This document shows positions 20,802 through 27,590 of a stretch of 27,590 bases of DNA, in pieces. The position numbers were made by a program, and so were the translations under genes. The notes beneath the pieces were generated by a model, which saw nothing but the letters and a program-made list of their open reading frames with translations, did no database searches and was not told the origin of the DNA. The DNA is from a virus, in IMG/VR virus record IMGVR_UViG_3300044972_002288, positions 1 to 27,590 of that record; one strand, given 5' to 3'. The first letter of the stretch is position 1. Every line of letters begins with the position of its first letter.

Positions 20802-21053
20802 ATGAACGAACAATGGGAATTGATACGTGATAAAATGCTATCGGCATTAATCCGTTATGACAAAATGGCGGAAAAAAGGTCACAATGGTGGAATAAATAC
20901 GCCATGGCTCATTACTGTAAAGCCTTACAGGATATGGATGAAAACATCATCCAAGGCTACACAATCGAACAAGCCTTGAATAAATCATTCATTCATAGTC
21001 CGCCCACTTGTCAACCTTATAAGAGTCTAAAACGTGTACTAGACTCTTTCTAA
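20802..21053 (+). CDS. Unrecognised protein, 83 aa
   Basis: ATG 20802 follows AAAAGGAAT. The product is helical, with an amphipathic first half and a WW pair (KRSQWWNKYAMAHYC). No domain is recognised. Its stop lies inside a terminator hairpin. Confidence 0.65.
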   Translation: MNEQWELIRDKMLSALIRYDKMAEKRSQWWNKYAMAHYCKALQDMDENIIQGYTIEQALNKSFIHSPPTCQPYKSLKRVLDSF

Positions 21054-21066
21054 AAAGTCTTTTTTT
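21041..21066 (+). terminator. Rho-independent terminator
   Basis: AGACT (21041-21045) and AGTCT (21056-21060) pair, with additional TTT/AAA pairs inside, then TTTTTT. It overlaps the stop of the 83-aa gene. Confidence 0.65.
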
Positions 21067-21085
21067 GGCCTATAGGACACCACAC

Positions 21086-21229
21086 ATGATCACACTGACA
21101 ATCGAACAACTAGACGCAATCATCGAATATGTTGCCAGTCAGCTGGCAACAATCGAACGTATCCAATCGGTATGTATAGTACCCAAGGGGGTTGACAAGA
21201 AACAATTCAAAGTGAAGGGAACCAGCTGA
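21086..21229 (+). CDS. Small unrecognised protein, 47 aa
   Basis: ATG 21086 follows AGGA at 21074-21077. Its stop overlaps the next ATG (TGATG). A perfect hairpin GTTGCCAG-TCAG-CTGGCAAC (21131-21150) and CGGTA copy 14 (21168) lie inside the coding region. The product is a short helix plus basic tail. Confidence 0.5.
   Translation: MITLTIEQLDAIIEYVASQLATIERIQSVCIVPKGVDKKQFKVKGTS
21168..21196 (+). promoter_or_regulatory. CGGTA element, copy 14 (inside a small gene)
   Basis: CGGTATGTATAGT is followed by ACCC-AAGG-GGGT. It lies in the 47-aa gene, 61 bases before ATG 21229. Confidence 0.55.
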
Positions 21230-21480
21230 TGACTACAATCAAAACCAAGTATGAGACGATCACAATCGACGATAAGATTATTGCTGACTATCGACGATTG
21301 ATGACGATGCCTCTTGATACAGAAGGCCTGAGTGGTATCACGGTAGATAGCTGTATTAACAATGGTTATGATACGGCGGTAGAGTTACTAGGATTGTGCA
21401 CTCTTGCTATCTGGCATGATTTTGAGTCAACGGCTATGTACCATACGGTACATACGGCAAGGCTTTACGAAATATTGTGA
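21229..21480 (+). CDS. Unrecognised protein, 83 aa
   Basis: The start overlaps the previous stop. An N-terminal strand/helix part is followed by a Cys-containing helical part (GYDTAVELLGLCTLAIWHDF). No domain is recognised. It is the last early gene. Confidence 0.65.
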   Translation: MTTIKTKYETITIDDKIIADYRRLMTMPLDTEGLSGITVDSCINNGYDTAVELLGLCTLAIWHDFESTAMYHTVHTARLYEIL

Positions 21481-21970
21481 CACTAGGCCTGTGACACGTT
21501 GCCCCACTTTCCCTTTTTCCCGCTCCTTCACCGTCCAGGCTTATATAACTGGACGGTTATATTCCACCGGACGTCGACCACACTGGACGCCGACCGCCTT
21601 CCCGCTTGACCATCATCAAGTGGGAGGCGGTAGCCCCCTGCCACACCCCCTTCTGGATATTCCACATTTTTCAATATCGGCTCACTGACCTGTAGCGGGT
21701 GGTGGCGATTTTTTTTATTGACCGTTTTCAGGAAACCGCTTGTTGTCGTTTTCCTGAGTTTGTCCAGCATCAAGAACAACAACAAGGCTTTGGCTTTGGC
21801 TTGTAAATTACCTGGGAAACTTTTACACTAAGTGTGCGGGTCAATACTGGTGGCCACTGGGTGTACCCCATGCATCCGGCCAACCCATACCTATGGTAAA
21901 CGTGAACTTCCTGTTCTGCAATAGGGTACTTTCAAAAGAATCTCAAGTCCTTAGAGGGAAAGGGGAAGAC
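21481..21970. other. Gene-free structured stretch before terminase genes
   Basis: No credible gene is seen in ~490 bases. It holds the hairpin CCGTCCAG-10 bases-CTGGACGG (21531-21556); three GGACG at 21551, 21569 and 21585, two of them in the near-repeat GGACGTCGACC / GGACGCCGACC; a 15-pair stem with one bulge (21594-21630); GATATT/AATATC (21656-21678); T8 (~21710); and TCAGGAAAC/GTTTTCCTGA (21728-21757). Lying directly before the terminase genes, it is a candidate packaging or terminase-binding region, but no sequence signature proves it. Confidence 0.45.
21801..21829 (+). promoter_or_regulatory. Possible promoter of the terminase operon
   Basis: TTGTAA (21801-21806), 17 bases, TACACT (21824-21829). 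Both boxes match only 4 of 6 consensus bases. The first gene starts ~140 bases downstream. Confidence 0.35.
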
Positions 21971-22366
21971 ATGGGTCAAGGGAACGTCGACGGCATTCCG
22001 GCCAGGGAGATACTCTCCATGCTCCGCAAGGCTATCAGGGAAGATTGGCCTGTCACTCATGAACAGAAGATCAAGTCTGCACAGACTATAGCTCGCATCG
22101 TAGAAAATGCCGACAACATTTTCTCGCCTAAGGACGTTATGACCGCGACACGGGTGCAGCTGGAGATGTCCAACTCCAACATCAAGAACGCCATCGCTGT
22201 CGATTATGCAGAACTCCAGCGAGAGAAGTTCGACCTCCTCTCCTCACTGGAAAAGAACATCGCCTACTCACTGGCAGATGGGCCGGATCAAGGGCCGATC
22301 GTCTCGGATACACCCATGCCATCCATCGAATACATCGATATCTCACCTCAGGAGCCAGAAGAATGA
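21971..22366 (+). CDS. Small terminase subunit candidate, 131 aa
   Basis: I chose ATG 21971 because GGGGAAGAC precedes it; the in-frame ATG at 21893 lacks a site. The product is helical with a charged middle (VTHEQKIKSAQTIARIVENA) and an acidic C-terminus (ISPQEPEE). It sits two genes before the large terminase, at the position of a small subunit. A helix-turn-helix is not obvious, so the call is positional. Confidence 0.5.
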   Translation: MGQGNVDGIPAREILSMLRKAIREDWPVTHEQKIKSAQTIARIVENADNIFSPKDVMTATRVQLEMSNSNIKNAIAVDYAELQREKFDLLSSLEKNIAYSLADGPDQGPIVSDTPMPSIEYIDISPQEPEE

Positions 22367-22605
22367 TTGCCCAGAACTGGTGTACGATTGATGGCAAATC
22401 CTGGAGACTTACCAAAGGCGATTGGCGGGCATCTGTGTATCTTTGTAGCGGCGAAAAAAAGTACTCAATATTTGTCCTGCGTATCAACCCAGAATGTCAC
22501 GCCGATCTCCCCATAGCACACGGTTACTTCGACTGCATCAAAGAGTCTAAGGCCGCTTGCATCGAATGGATGGACGAGCGTTTATCCCAAGAGGACATCT
22601 CTTGA
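22363..22605 (+). CDS. Unrecognised small protein, 80 aa
   Basis: It starts in an ATGA overlap and has Trp and Cys residues in a likely beta-rich fold (WCTIDGKSWRLTKGDW, VYLCSGEKKYSIFVLRI). No domain is recognised. Its stop overlaps the TTG start of the large terminase. Confidence 0.6.
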   Translation: MIAQNWCTIDGKSWRLTKGDWRASVYLCSGEKKYSIFVLRINPECHADLPIAHGYFDCIKESKAACIEWMDERLSQEDIS

Positions 22606-23996
22606 AAGTCTCCGCCGACTTCATGATCTCCAAGCCGACCCCGCCTTGGCTGCTCAACGAATATGACCCCTGCCGCAACTCCATCTCTCGGTTCAACAAG
22701 GTCGTCCTCGGTAGACCTCCTTTCTGGAGCAAACAGGCAGACCTTGCCGAGAGCTTTCGTACCTCAGAGACAACCCTCTGTATGGCAGGAAACTCCGTTG
22801 GCAAGTCCTTTTCCGTGGCCGCTCTCGTTCTCTGGTACTTGATGTACCACAAGAACAGCAAGGTCATCGTCACGGCTCCCTCCGAAACCCAGCTCAAGGA
22901 AGTCTGTTGGTCGTACATACTCAAGGCCTTTCATGAATGTCCTTACAAACTCTTCCCGAAAGCAAGAGTTTACAAACAGCCAATGAAGATCGAGATCGCC
23001 GAGGACTGGTGGGTGCTGGCTTACTCCACCAAGAAGAAAGAACGCCTCTCTGGTCACCACGCTGGCAATCTGGCATTCATCGTCGATGAGGCGTCCGGTG
23101 TCGATCGCGAGATCTACGAGGCTCTCGACTCCCTCGCACCTCACAGAACTCTCCTGATCGGAAACCCGCTCCGTCCGGACGGCGTTTTCTACGAGCGGTG
23201 CATGCGGCAGATGTCCATGCCCGACAAGAAGGTCAGCTTGATCAAGATCCCGTCCACCGACTCCCCCGACATCTCCGTCGAACACTCCGCCCGAGGTATG
23301 GCATCCAAGGGCTGGCTCGAAAAGATGAAGCGGGAATGGGGCGAAGGCTCGCTCTGGTGGAAACCCCACATCAAGGCCGAGTTCCCCGAAGCAGATTCCG
23401 CCTCCTTGATCCCGCTCGACTGGATGTTTCCCTGCGAACGCACTCCACACGTCCAGGGTGGGCCTAAACGGATCGCCATCGACCTTGGCACGGGCGGAGG
23501 AGGAGACCGCTCTGTGGTCATCGTCCGCGACGATAACGGGATCATCACCTACTGGGAATCCAATACAGCCTCTCTCGAGCAAACTGCCTGGAAAGCCTTC
23601 GAGTTCAAGCGTCAGTGGGACGTTTCCGACCACCGGATCACGTTCGACTCCGCTGGTATCGGGGCTGACTTTGCATTCCGGCTCCGTTCGATCGGTATCC
23701 ACAACCCAACTCCCTTCATGGGCGGTCGCCCTGCCAACAAACAGTTCCGCAACATGCGTTCCTACGCCTACTGGATGTGCCGGAGCCGGTTTGACCCAAA
23801 TGGCACTTGGTTCCGGCCATTTTCCATCCCCCAGCAGCTCATGCCATCGCTCAAACGCGAACTCATGGCCATCCGCTACGTCCTCGGCCCTACCGATGCC
23901 CTTGGTATTACCGACAAGGACGAGGTCGTCAACATGCTGGGCCATTCCCCCGACCTGGCCGACTGCCTGGCCCAATCCTTTGCCTATGTAGATTAA
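22602..23996 (+). CDS. terL: Terminase large subunit, 464 aa (TTG start)
   Basis: I chose TTG 22602 because it overlaps the previous stop and GAGG precedes it at a good distance; the ATG at 22557 is inside the previous gene. Walker A is AGNSVGKS (62-69), Walker B LAFIVDEA (157-164), and the coupling region GNPLRPDG follows. The nuclease domain has Asp294 in IAIDLGTG, Asp349 in RITFDSAG and Asp451/454 in SPDLADCLAQ, the acidic triad that cuts the concatemer. The enzyme drives DNA into the prohead through the portal encoded downstream. The length is normal. Confidence 0.93.
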   Translation: MKVSADFMISKPTPPWLLNEYDPCRNSISRFNKVVLGRPPFWSKQADLAESFRTSETTLCMAGNSVGKSFSVAALVLWYLMYHKNSKVIVTAPSETQLKEVCWSYILKAFHECPYKLFPKARVYKQPMKIEIAEDWWVLAYSTKKKERLSGHHAGNLAFIVDEASGVDREIYEALDSLAPHRTLLIGNPLRPDGVFYERCMRQMSMPDKKVSLIKIPSTDSPDISVEHSARGMASKGWLEKMKREWGEGSLWWKPHIKAEFPEADSASLIPLDWMFPCERTPHVQGGPKRIAIDLGTGGGGDRSVVIVRDDNGIITYWESNTASLEQTAWKAFEFKRQWDVSDHRITFDSAGIGADFAFRLRSIGIHNPTPFMGGRPANKQFRNMRSYAYWMCRSRFDPNGTWFRPFSIPQQLMPSLKRELMAIRYVLGPTDALGITDKDEVVNMLGHSPDLADCLAQSFAYVD

Positions 23997-24005
23997 GGAC
24001 TTGCA

Positions 24006-24242
24006 ATGCCTGTCAACTGCCAGAAACCTGTCCGCCCTGATGGCTGGATACCTGTCGTCTTCTGGGCGGATTGCAAGAAGTACAACCTGTGTCCGTGCGG
24101 CTACGACTATACCGAAGAATGCCCCTGCCCTGGCCCAACCATGGACGACTATCAGTACATGGAAGAGAAAGGGGTTATGTATGGAAAACTTGTTGACGGT
24201 CATGCCAGTAACTGCAATACTGGTATTGACCAAACCACTTAG
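24006..24242 (+). CDS. Small Cys-rich protein, 78 aa
   Basis: ATG 24006 follows AAGGA. Cys-rich patches (ADCKKYNLCPCG, EECPCPGP) suggest a zinc knuckle. It lies between the large terminase and portal. The function is unknown. Confidence 0.6.
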   Translation: MPVNCQKPVRPDGWIPVVFWADCKKYNLCPCGYDYTEECPCPGPTMDDYQYMEEKGVMYGKLVDGHASNCNTGIDQTT

Positions 24243-24253
24243 GACTCCAGTCC

Positions 24254-25870
24254 ATGCTGACTCTAGGCAACCTATTCGCCCCGATTGTCAACCCAAGCCG
24301 AAATATCGGTGCGGTGGCTCGTGTCCTGGTTGCCGACACGCCTGATGAGCTGAAAGAAGCTATTGAGTCAGGGTTCCAGAACGACCAGTCTCGCCTGTCG
24401 ATCGCCGGAATCTGCCGCGACTGCTATGACGGCAACTTCGCCCCTTATATCGCGGAGTGGCTGGGCAGCGATAGGGCCAGAGAGTCTGCTCTTCGGTTCA
24501 GCATGATCATGCGGCGGACAGCCGACGTTCTCTCGACCCACCTTTACCGCAAAGGGCCGACCCGAGAGATCTACGGCTATCCTGTTGCCACCGAGATGCT
24601 CAACTCGGTCTACAAGGCCAACAACTTTGACTCCATCATGCAGATGGCCGATCGTACCACCTACATCAACGATGTTGCTGCGATCGAGTTTCTGCCAAAC
24701 GATGGAGTCGATGCCTATCGGGTTCCCGTCAAGATGCGGCTCTGGGACTCGTCCGAGTTTGTGCCGATCTTTACGTCTGACGAATCTCTGGAACCATGGT
24801 GCGTCGCCACGCTCTCCAACTTCGGCCCAAAGCGGGTTGCTCGGGTTTTTACGGCTGAGGAAGTCAGCAAATATTCCTCGCCGACTCCCATGGTGCAAAG
24901 CACTCAAAACGTCTCGACCAACATGACTCAGGGCATGAAGGAAGAGTTCGGCTATCCCCAGCCCAACTATCTTGGAACTGTCCCGTTTGAGTTTGTCCAC
25001 TTCGAGTTGCCCCGCAACTCGTTCTGGGTTTCAGGGGTTGGTCAGCAACTGGCTCACCTGAATCTGCACGTCAATCGCCGGTTGTCGGACATTGCCGACC
25101 AGATCACCCACTGGCGACCCAAAGGCATCCTCAAGAACGTCAAAGCGGACTGGAATCTACCCAGAGACCAGAAGCCAGGCCAGTACACCCGCCTGGAAAC
25201 CACCGACAACATGATGATGAACGGCAAGGACGCGATCGCTGACTTCCTTGCCCCCGACCTGTCGTTTACCACCTACGACTGGAACGACCTGACGGCCTAC
25301 ATCGACCACATCGTCGAAATGCTGGGCGTGCCTGCCTCGACCATCCGCATGGAACAGCAGGGCGGAACCTCTGGCGTGGCGATCATGTCCGAGCAATTGC
25401 CGCTGATCGAACGGGCCGAAGCTCGCCAGCGTCAGTTTGAGTATTTTGAGCGTCGCATTGCCAAGAAATGCCTCACGGTCTGCCTCGCCCAGCTCATGAA
25501 CGCCCAGCCTCAGGATGAAGCGGGAGCGTTCTACGTTGAGAGCCAGATGGCTGAGATTCAGGCTGCTCTGGCTGACTTTGACACGTCCTTCCGGATGATC
25601 TGGCCAGTCATGACCAAGAATCGTCCTGGCCCAGAACGTGACGCTCACGATTCGTTCCAGCTCAACTTCAATCTCAAGAGTCGCGCCGAGATGATCGCCG
25701 ACGACCTGAATATTCCTATCGATGAAGCGTTTGCCAAAGTTCAGCAGACCATGCAGCTGATTCAGCAGGAAAATGCCATGCTGGCCGCTGCACAGGCTCC
25801 ACTTGCACCACCTATGCCACCTGAACAGCCTCAGGAAGGGGAAGGCGATGCTCAAGCTGAATCCGAGTGA
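24254..25870 (+). CDS. Portal protein, 538 aa
   Basis: ATG 24254 follows AGGA. It directly follows the terminase genes. Portal-type features: an N-terminal helical part, a middle with FWVSGVGQQLAHLNLHVNRRL, AYIDHIVEMLGVPAST and GGTSGVAIMSEQLP, then a long helical region (QRQFEYFERRIAKK) and a Pro/Glu/Gln-rich end. It would form the dodecameric ring for DNA entry and the tail joint. The length is usual for siphophage portals. Confidence 0.8.
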   Translation: MLTLGNLFAPIVNPSRNIGAVARVLVADTPDELKEAIESGFQNDQSRLSIAGICRDCYDGNFAPYIAEWLGSDRARESALRFSMIMRRTADVLSTHLYRKGPTREIYGYPVATEMLNSVYKANNFDSIMQMADRTTYINDVAAIEFLPNDGVDAYRVPVKMRLWDSSEFVPIFTSDESLEPWCVATLSNFGPKRVARVFTAEEVSKYSSPTPMVQSTQNVSTNMTQGMKEEFGYPQPNYLGTVPFEFVHFELPRNSFWVSGVGQQLAHLNLHVNRRLSDIADQITHWRPKGILKNVKADWNLPRDQKPGQYTRLETTDNMMMNGKDAIADFLAPDLSFTTYDWNDLTAYIDHIVEMLGVPASTIRMEQQGGTSGVAIMSEQLPLIERAEARQRQFEYFERRIAKKCLTVCLAQLMNAQPQDEAGAFYVESQMAEIQAALADFDTSFRMIWPVMTKNRPGPERDAHDSFQLNFNLKSRAEMIADDLNIPIDEAFAKVQQTMQLIQQENAMLAAAQAPLAPPMPPEQPQEGEGDAQAESE

Positions 25871-26012
25871 ACGCGACCACTTTGAAGAGCGTTCCGCGAT
25901 CATCGAGTATCTGGGTAACATCCCTCGCCCCGAAGCAGAGCGTCTGGCCTACGAAGAGGTCAGGTCAAAGCGTCCGGCGACAGTTCAGGGCATGCTGGAG
26001 CTAAAACGATGA
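25848..26012 (+). CDS. Small phage protein with FEERSAIIEY motif, 54 aa
   Basis: ATG 25848 follows GGGGAAGG and lies inside the portal gene's 3' end, overlapping it by 23 bases. Residues ~11-33 (HFEERSAIIEYLGNIPRPEAERLA) recall a motif in phage and plasmid proteins written as F-x-ERAAIxEfdGG-x-xRaeAE. Its function is not known. The next gene starts in an ATGA overlap. Confidence 0.55.
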   Translation: MLKLNPSERDHFEERSAIIEYLGNIPRPEAERLAYEEVRSKRPATVQGMLELKR

Positions 26013-26317
26013 GAATGAGACGAGGCAACCCTGCCGCATCCATGATCATGAACGGGCTGATTCTGCCCAACTGCATCGTCAACGCCCCAGACGGCCCTTA
26101 CCTGACAACAAGCCAGTACACGTTCAGTGCAGAGTGCCACGCTCCAAATCTGTCATTTGCATGGACTGCCGGAACTGGTGTGACCATCGTTTCTGGCGGC
26201 TCCACGGATTCTGTGACTGTCTCGTTTGGATCGACCGGCGTCAAGTCGCTTACGGTGCTGGTCACAAACAATAAAGGCGTGACCATCAACGGGGCCTGGA
26301 TTGGAGCAGTTTCCTGA
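26009..26317 (+). CDS. Ig/PKD-like virion protein, 102 aa
   Basis: It starts in an ATGA overlap. After a short basic start, residues ~33-100 show an Ig-like beta sandwich pattern (YTFSAECHAPNLSFAWTAG, SVTVSFGSTGVKSLTVLVTN), as in PKD/Ig domains on phage surfaces. It is probably a decoration or neck component. Confidence 0.6.
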   Translation: MRMRRGNPAASMIMNGLILPNCIVNAPDGPYLTTSQYTFSAECHAPNLSFAWTAGTGVTIVSGGSTDSVTVSFGSTGVKSLTVLVTNNKGVTINGAWIGAVS

Positions 26318-26673
26318 TGAGCAATTACGAACAGCTTCCAGCCAAAATCAGGGTAAAAATCATTGCTGGGGATGATGTCACCATGCCATATCAGATTGGC
26401 ACGAACGTAGTTTCAAACGGCACAACCACATTTGTGCCTGCCAATATTACGGGGTACTCGTTTGAATCTGTGATTCAAGGCATCTCAAGCAATGAAACAG
26501 CCGCCATTCAGATTCTAAGTGCATCAAATGGCTCGATTGCAGTCAAGTGGACAGATACCCAAACGTCCAATCTGACTGTTGGGATTGGCAGTTGGTATCT
26601 GGTCATGATTGACACGTACCAGTACGAACGAACCATCGTGGCAGGAGACGTGGAGGTCTACAGTCGTGTCTGA
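26317..26673 (+). CDS. Unrecognised virion-type protein, 118 aa
   Basis: ATG 26317 overlaps the previous stop (TGATG). The product is beta-rich and Thr/Ser/Gly/Val-rich (IKVTMPYQIG-type, GYSFESVIQG, YLVMIDTYQYERTIVAG). No domain is recognised. It overlaps the appendage gene by 8 bases. Confidence 0.6.
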   Translation: MSNYEQLPAKIRVKIIAGDDVTMPYQIGTNVVSNGTTTFVPANITGYSFESVIQGISSNETAAIQILSASNGSIAVKWTDTQTSNLTVGIGSWYLVMIDTYQYERTIVAGDVEVYSRV

Positions 26674-27590
26674 CATCATCGTAATCAAGCAAGCCGGCGG
26701 CGACAAAATAGCTGTAAACCCTTCTCCTGTAACAATCACAGGCGTGACGCTGGTTCCCGCTACAAACGCCACGCTGGGTGGCATCATCGTTGGGAATAAT
26801 CTGACGATCACTGGCAACGGGGTGCTGTCGGTAGCCAATACGTTCCAGCCAAAACTTGCGAACACGACATATGGCTTGACTGACACAGGCGTCCCTTACA
26901 CCGGATACACGGATTACTATATCAGAGGCGAGTATGTTACTGACGGGCTGAAGAGATATTATATTGGCTTGCGAGGTCAGAAGGAAACAGGTACTGGGAC
27001 TTACTACGACCCTGACAATTATGCAATCGGAAGCTACCTTTACAACGCGAACGGAACATTGCAATCTGCTACCAGCGTTGAAACGGACGGTATCAACTTT
27101 TCTTTAGTGTCGTCAAACACCCAAGGGTTTTCTACAGTAGTATCGGCACCAGGCTTTGCCTACATAGTAGCAAGTAACGCAACATCCCAAACCTTTCTCA
27201 GCCTTGGCGGTGGAGTTATCTCGGGTAATGCTCAGGGTGGACATTTTCGGCTCCGAGGCAACCTTGGTGGCACAGGGGATAACAGCCAAGATTACCAGCT
27301 TGTATTCGGGCCTACCTCTGGCTTTGACAGGGGGATCTGTTTTCAGCAGGTTGCTTTAAAGTCTACAATTGGATTCCAGTATGCTCATACGGATTCCAGT
27401 ATTAGTTACAAAATGACGAACGGATTAGTCTTTGATAACACGCCAGGTTTAGGCGGGTTTATAGGAAGCCCAGGTAGTTACACTTCTTTCCAACACACAA
27501 CTGACGCTGTCATTTCAGGCGTAAGAACTGGCACAGAGATCAGGGCTTCACGAAATAAAGCCGAACTGTTTTACCTCAATATTTCGCCTG
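26666..27590 (+). CDS. Tail fibre/appendage protein, N-terminal part, GTG start
   Basis: GTG 26666 opens a frame that stays open to the window end (308 codons), so it is incomplete. GGTCTAC precedes it weakly, but translational coupling with the previous gene is likely. Residues ~37-55 (ATLGGIIVGNNLTITGNGVL) match a repeat-like phrase found in phage appendage and fibre proteins. The rest is Gly/Thr/Tyr/Asn-rich beta sequence. It is likely a structural appendage. It sits unusually close after the portal, before any capsid gene in the window. Confidence 0.7.
   Translation, partial: MSDIIVIKQAGGDKIAVNPSPVTITGVTLVPATNATLGGIIVGNNLTITGNGVLSVANTFQPKLANTTYGLTDTGVPYTGYTDYYIRGEYVTDGLKRYYIGLRGQKETGTGTYYDPDNYAIGSYLYNANGTLQSATSVETDGINFSLVSSNTQGFSTVVSAPGFAYIVASNATSQTFLSLGGGVISGNAQGGHFRLRGNLGGTGDNSQDYQLVFGPTSGFDRGICFQQVALKSTIGFQYAHTDSSISYKMTNGLVFDNTPGLGGFIGSPGSYTSFQHTTDAVISGVRTGTEIRASRNKAELFYLNISP

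Noticed and set aside
14563-21230. CGGTA elements as integron attC sites
   Set aside because: The attC core sequences and the attC stem pattern are not present, and the integrase lacks visible features of an integron type.
22764-24233. Long minus-strand frame of 489 codons opposite the large terminase
   Set aside because: It is a mirror frame of the GC-rich terminase gene with no ribosome site or recognised protein pattern.
1-27590. CRISPR arrays, insertion sequences or transposase genes
   Set aside because: No regular repeat-spacer pattern and no transposase ORF were found; the iterons are a single short cluster in an initiator gene.

Overview
This window reads as part of a temperate tailed-phage genome (Caudoviricetes). 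It holds terminase, portal, tail and appendage genes, a tyrosine integrase beside an attP that carries the 3' half of a tRNA, and a dense early region of small co-oriented genes. The likely host is a planctomycete. The N-terminal ~45 residues of the integrase (a basic start, then HKxSG and an NG-x-E/D-x-Y-x-G pattern) look like the integrases I know from Planctomycetota. That host call is inference from memory. The gene order (tail, integrase, early genes, terminase, portal, appendages) is that of a free or circularly permuted phage genome, not of a prophage opened at its att site.

Layout. 1-5466: end of a large virion protein (probable tape measure), a probable tail-hub protein and a tail-tip-like protein. 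5467-5806: no gene, but nested hairpins, a terminator-like hairpin and a tRNA-like element. 5807-6019: small coiled-coil gene. 6061-6074: a C14 run. 6113-7177 (minus): integrase. 7305-7347: attP with the 3' half of a tRNA-Arg(UCU). 7395-8104: two small divergent genes around a promoter/operator region. 8175-16202: recombination, replication and nucleotide genes: a RecT/Bet-like annealing protein, a lambda-O-like initiator with four iterons inside its gene, a zinc-ribbon protein, CsrA, ThyX, a PD-(D/E)XK protein, a DUF3310-like protein, a YqaJ exonuclease and an SSB. 16255-21480: small, mostly unrecognised genes plus a GP88-family protein. 21481-21970: a gene-free structured stretch that may hold the packaging site. 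21971-27590: small-terminase candidate, large terminase, portal, small virion proteins and the start of an appendage/fibre gene that runs off the window.

Three observations stand out. (1) Four identical 15-bp palindromic iterons at exact 22-bp spacing lie inside the initiator gene and pass through all three reading frames, a strong origin candidate. (2) At least 13 copies of an intergenic element (CGGTA, about 7 bases, then often a hairpin of varying sequence) precede most genes from 14.5 to 21.2 kb, typically 41-63 bases before the next start codon and often touching the previous stop. (3) Two tRNA-like elements (5732-5790 and 13569-13632) share an acceptor/T-arm fold with compensatory base changes but are too short for a normal cloverleaf.

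The recombination set (annealing protein, YqaJ exonuclease, SSB) and the O-like initiator suggest replication that depends on host polymerase. I see no phage DNA or RNA polymerase, no lysis genes and no major capsid gene. The missing structural genes presumably lie between the right end and the left end of the window on the full genome.
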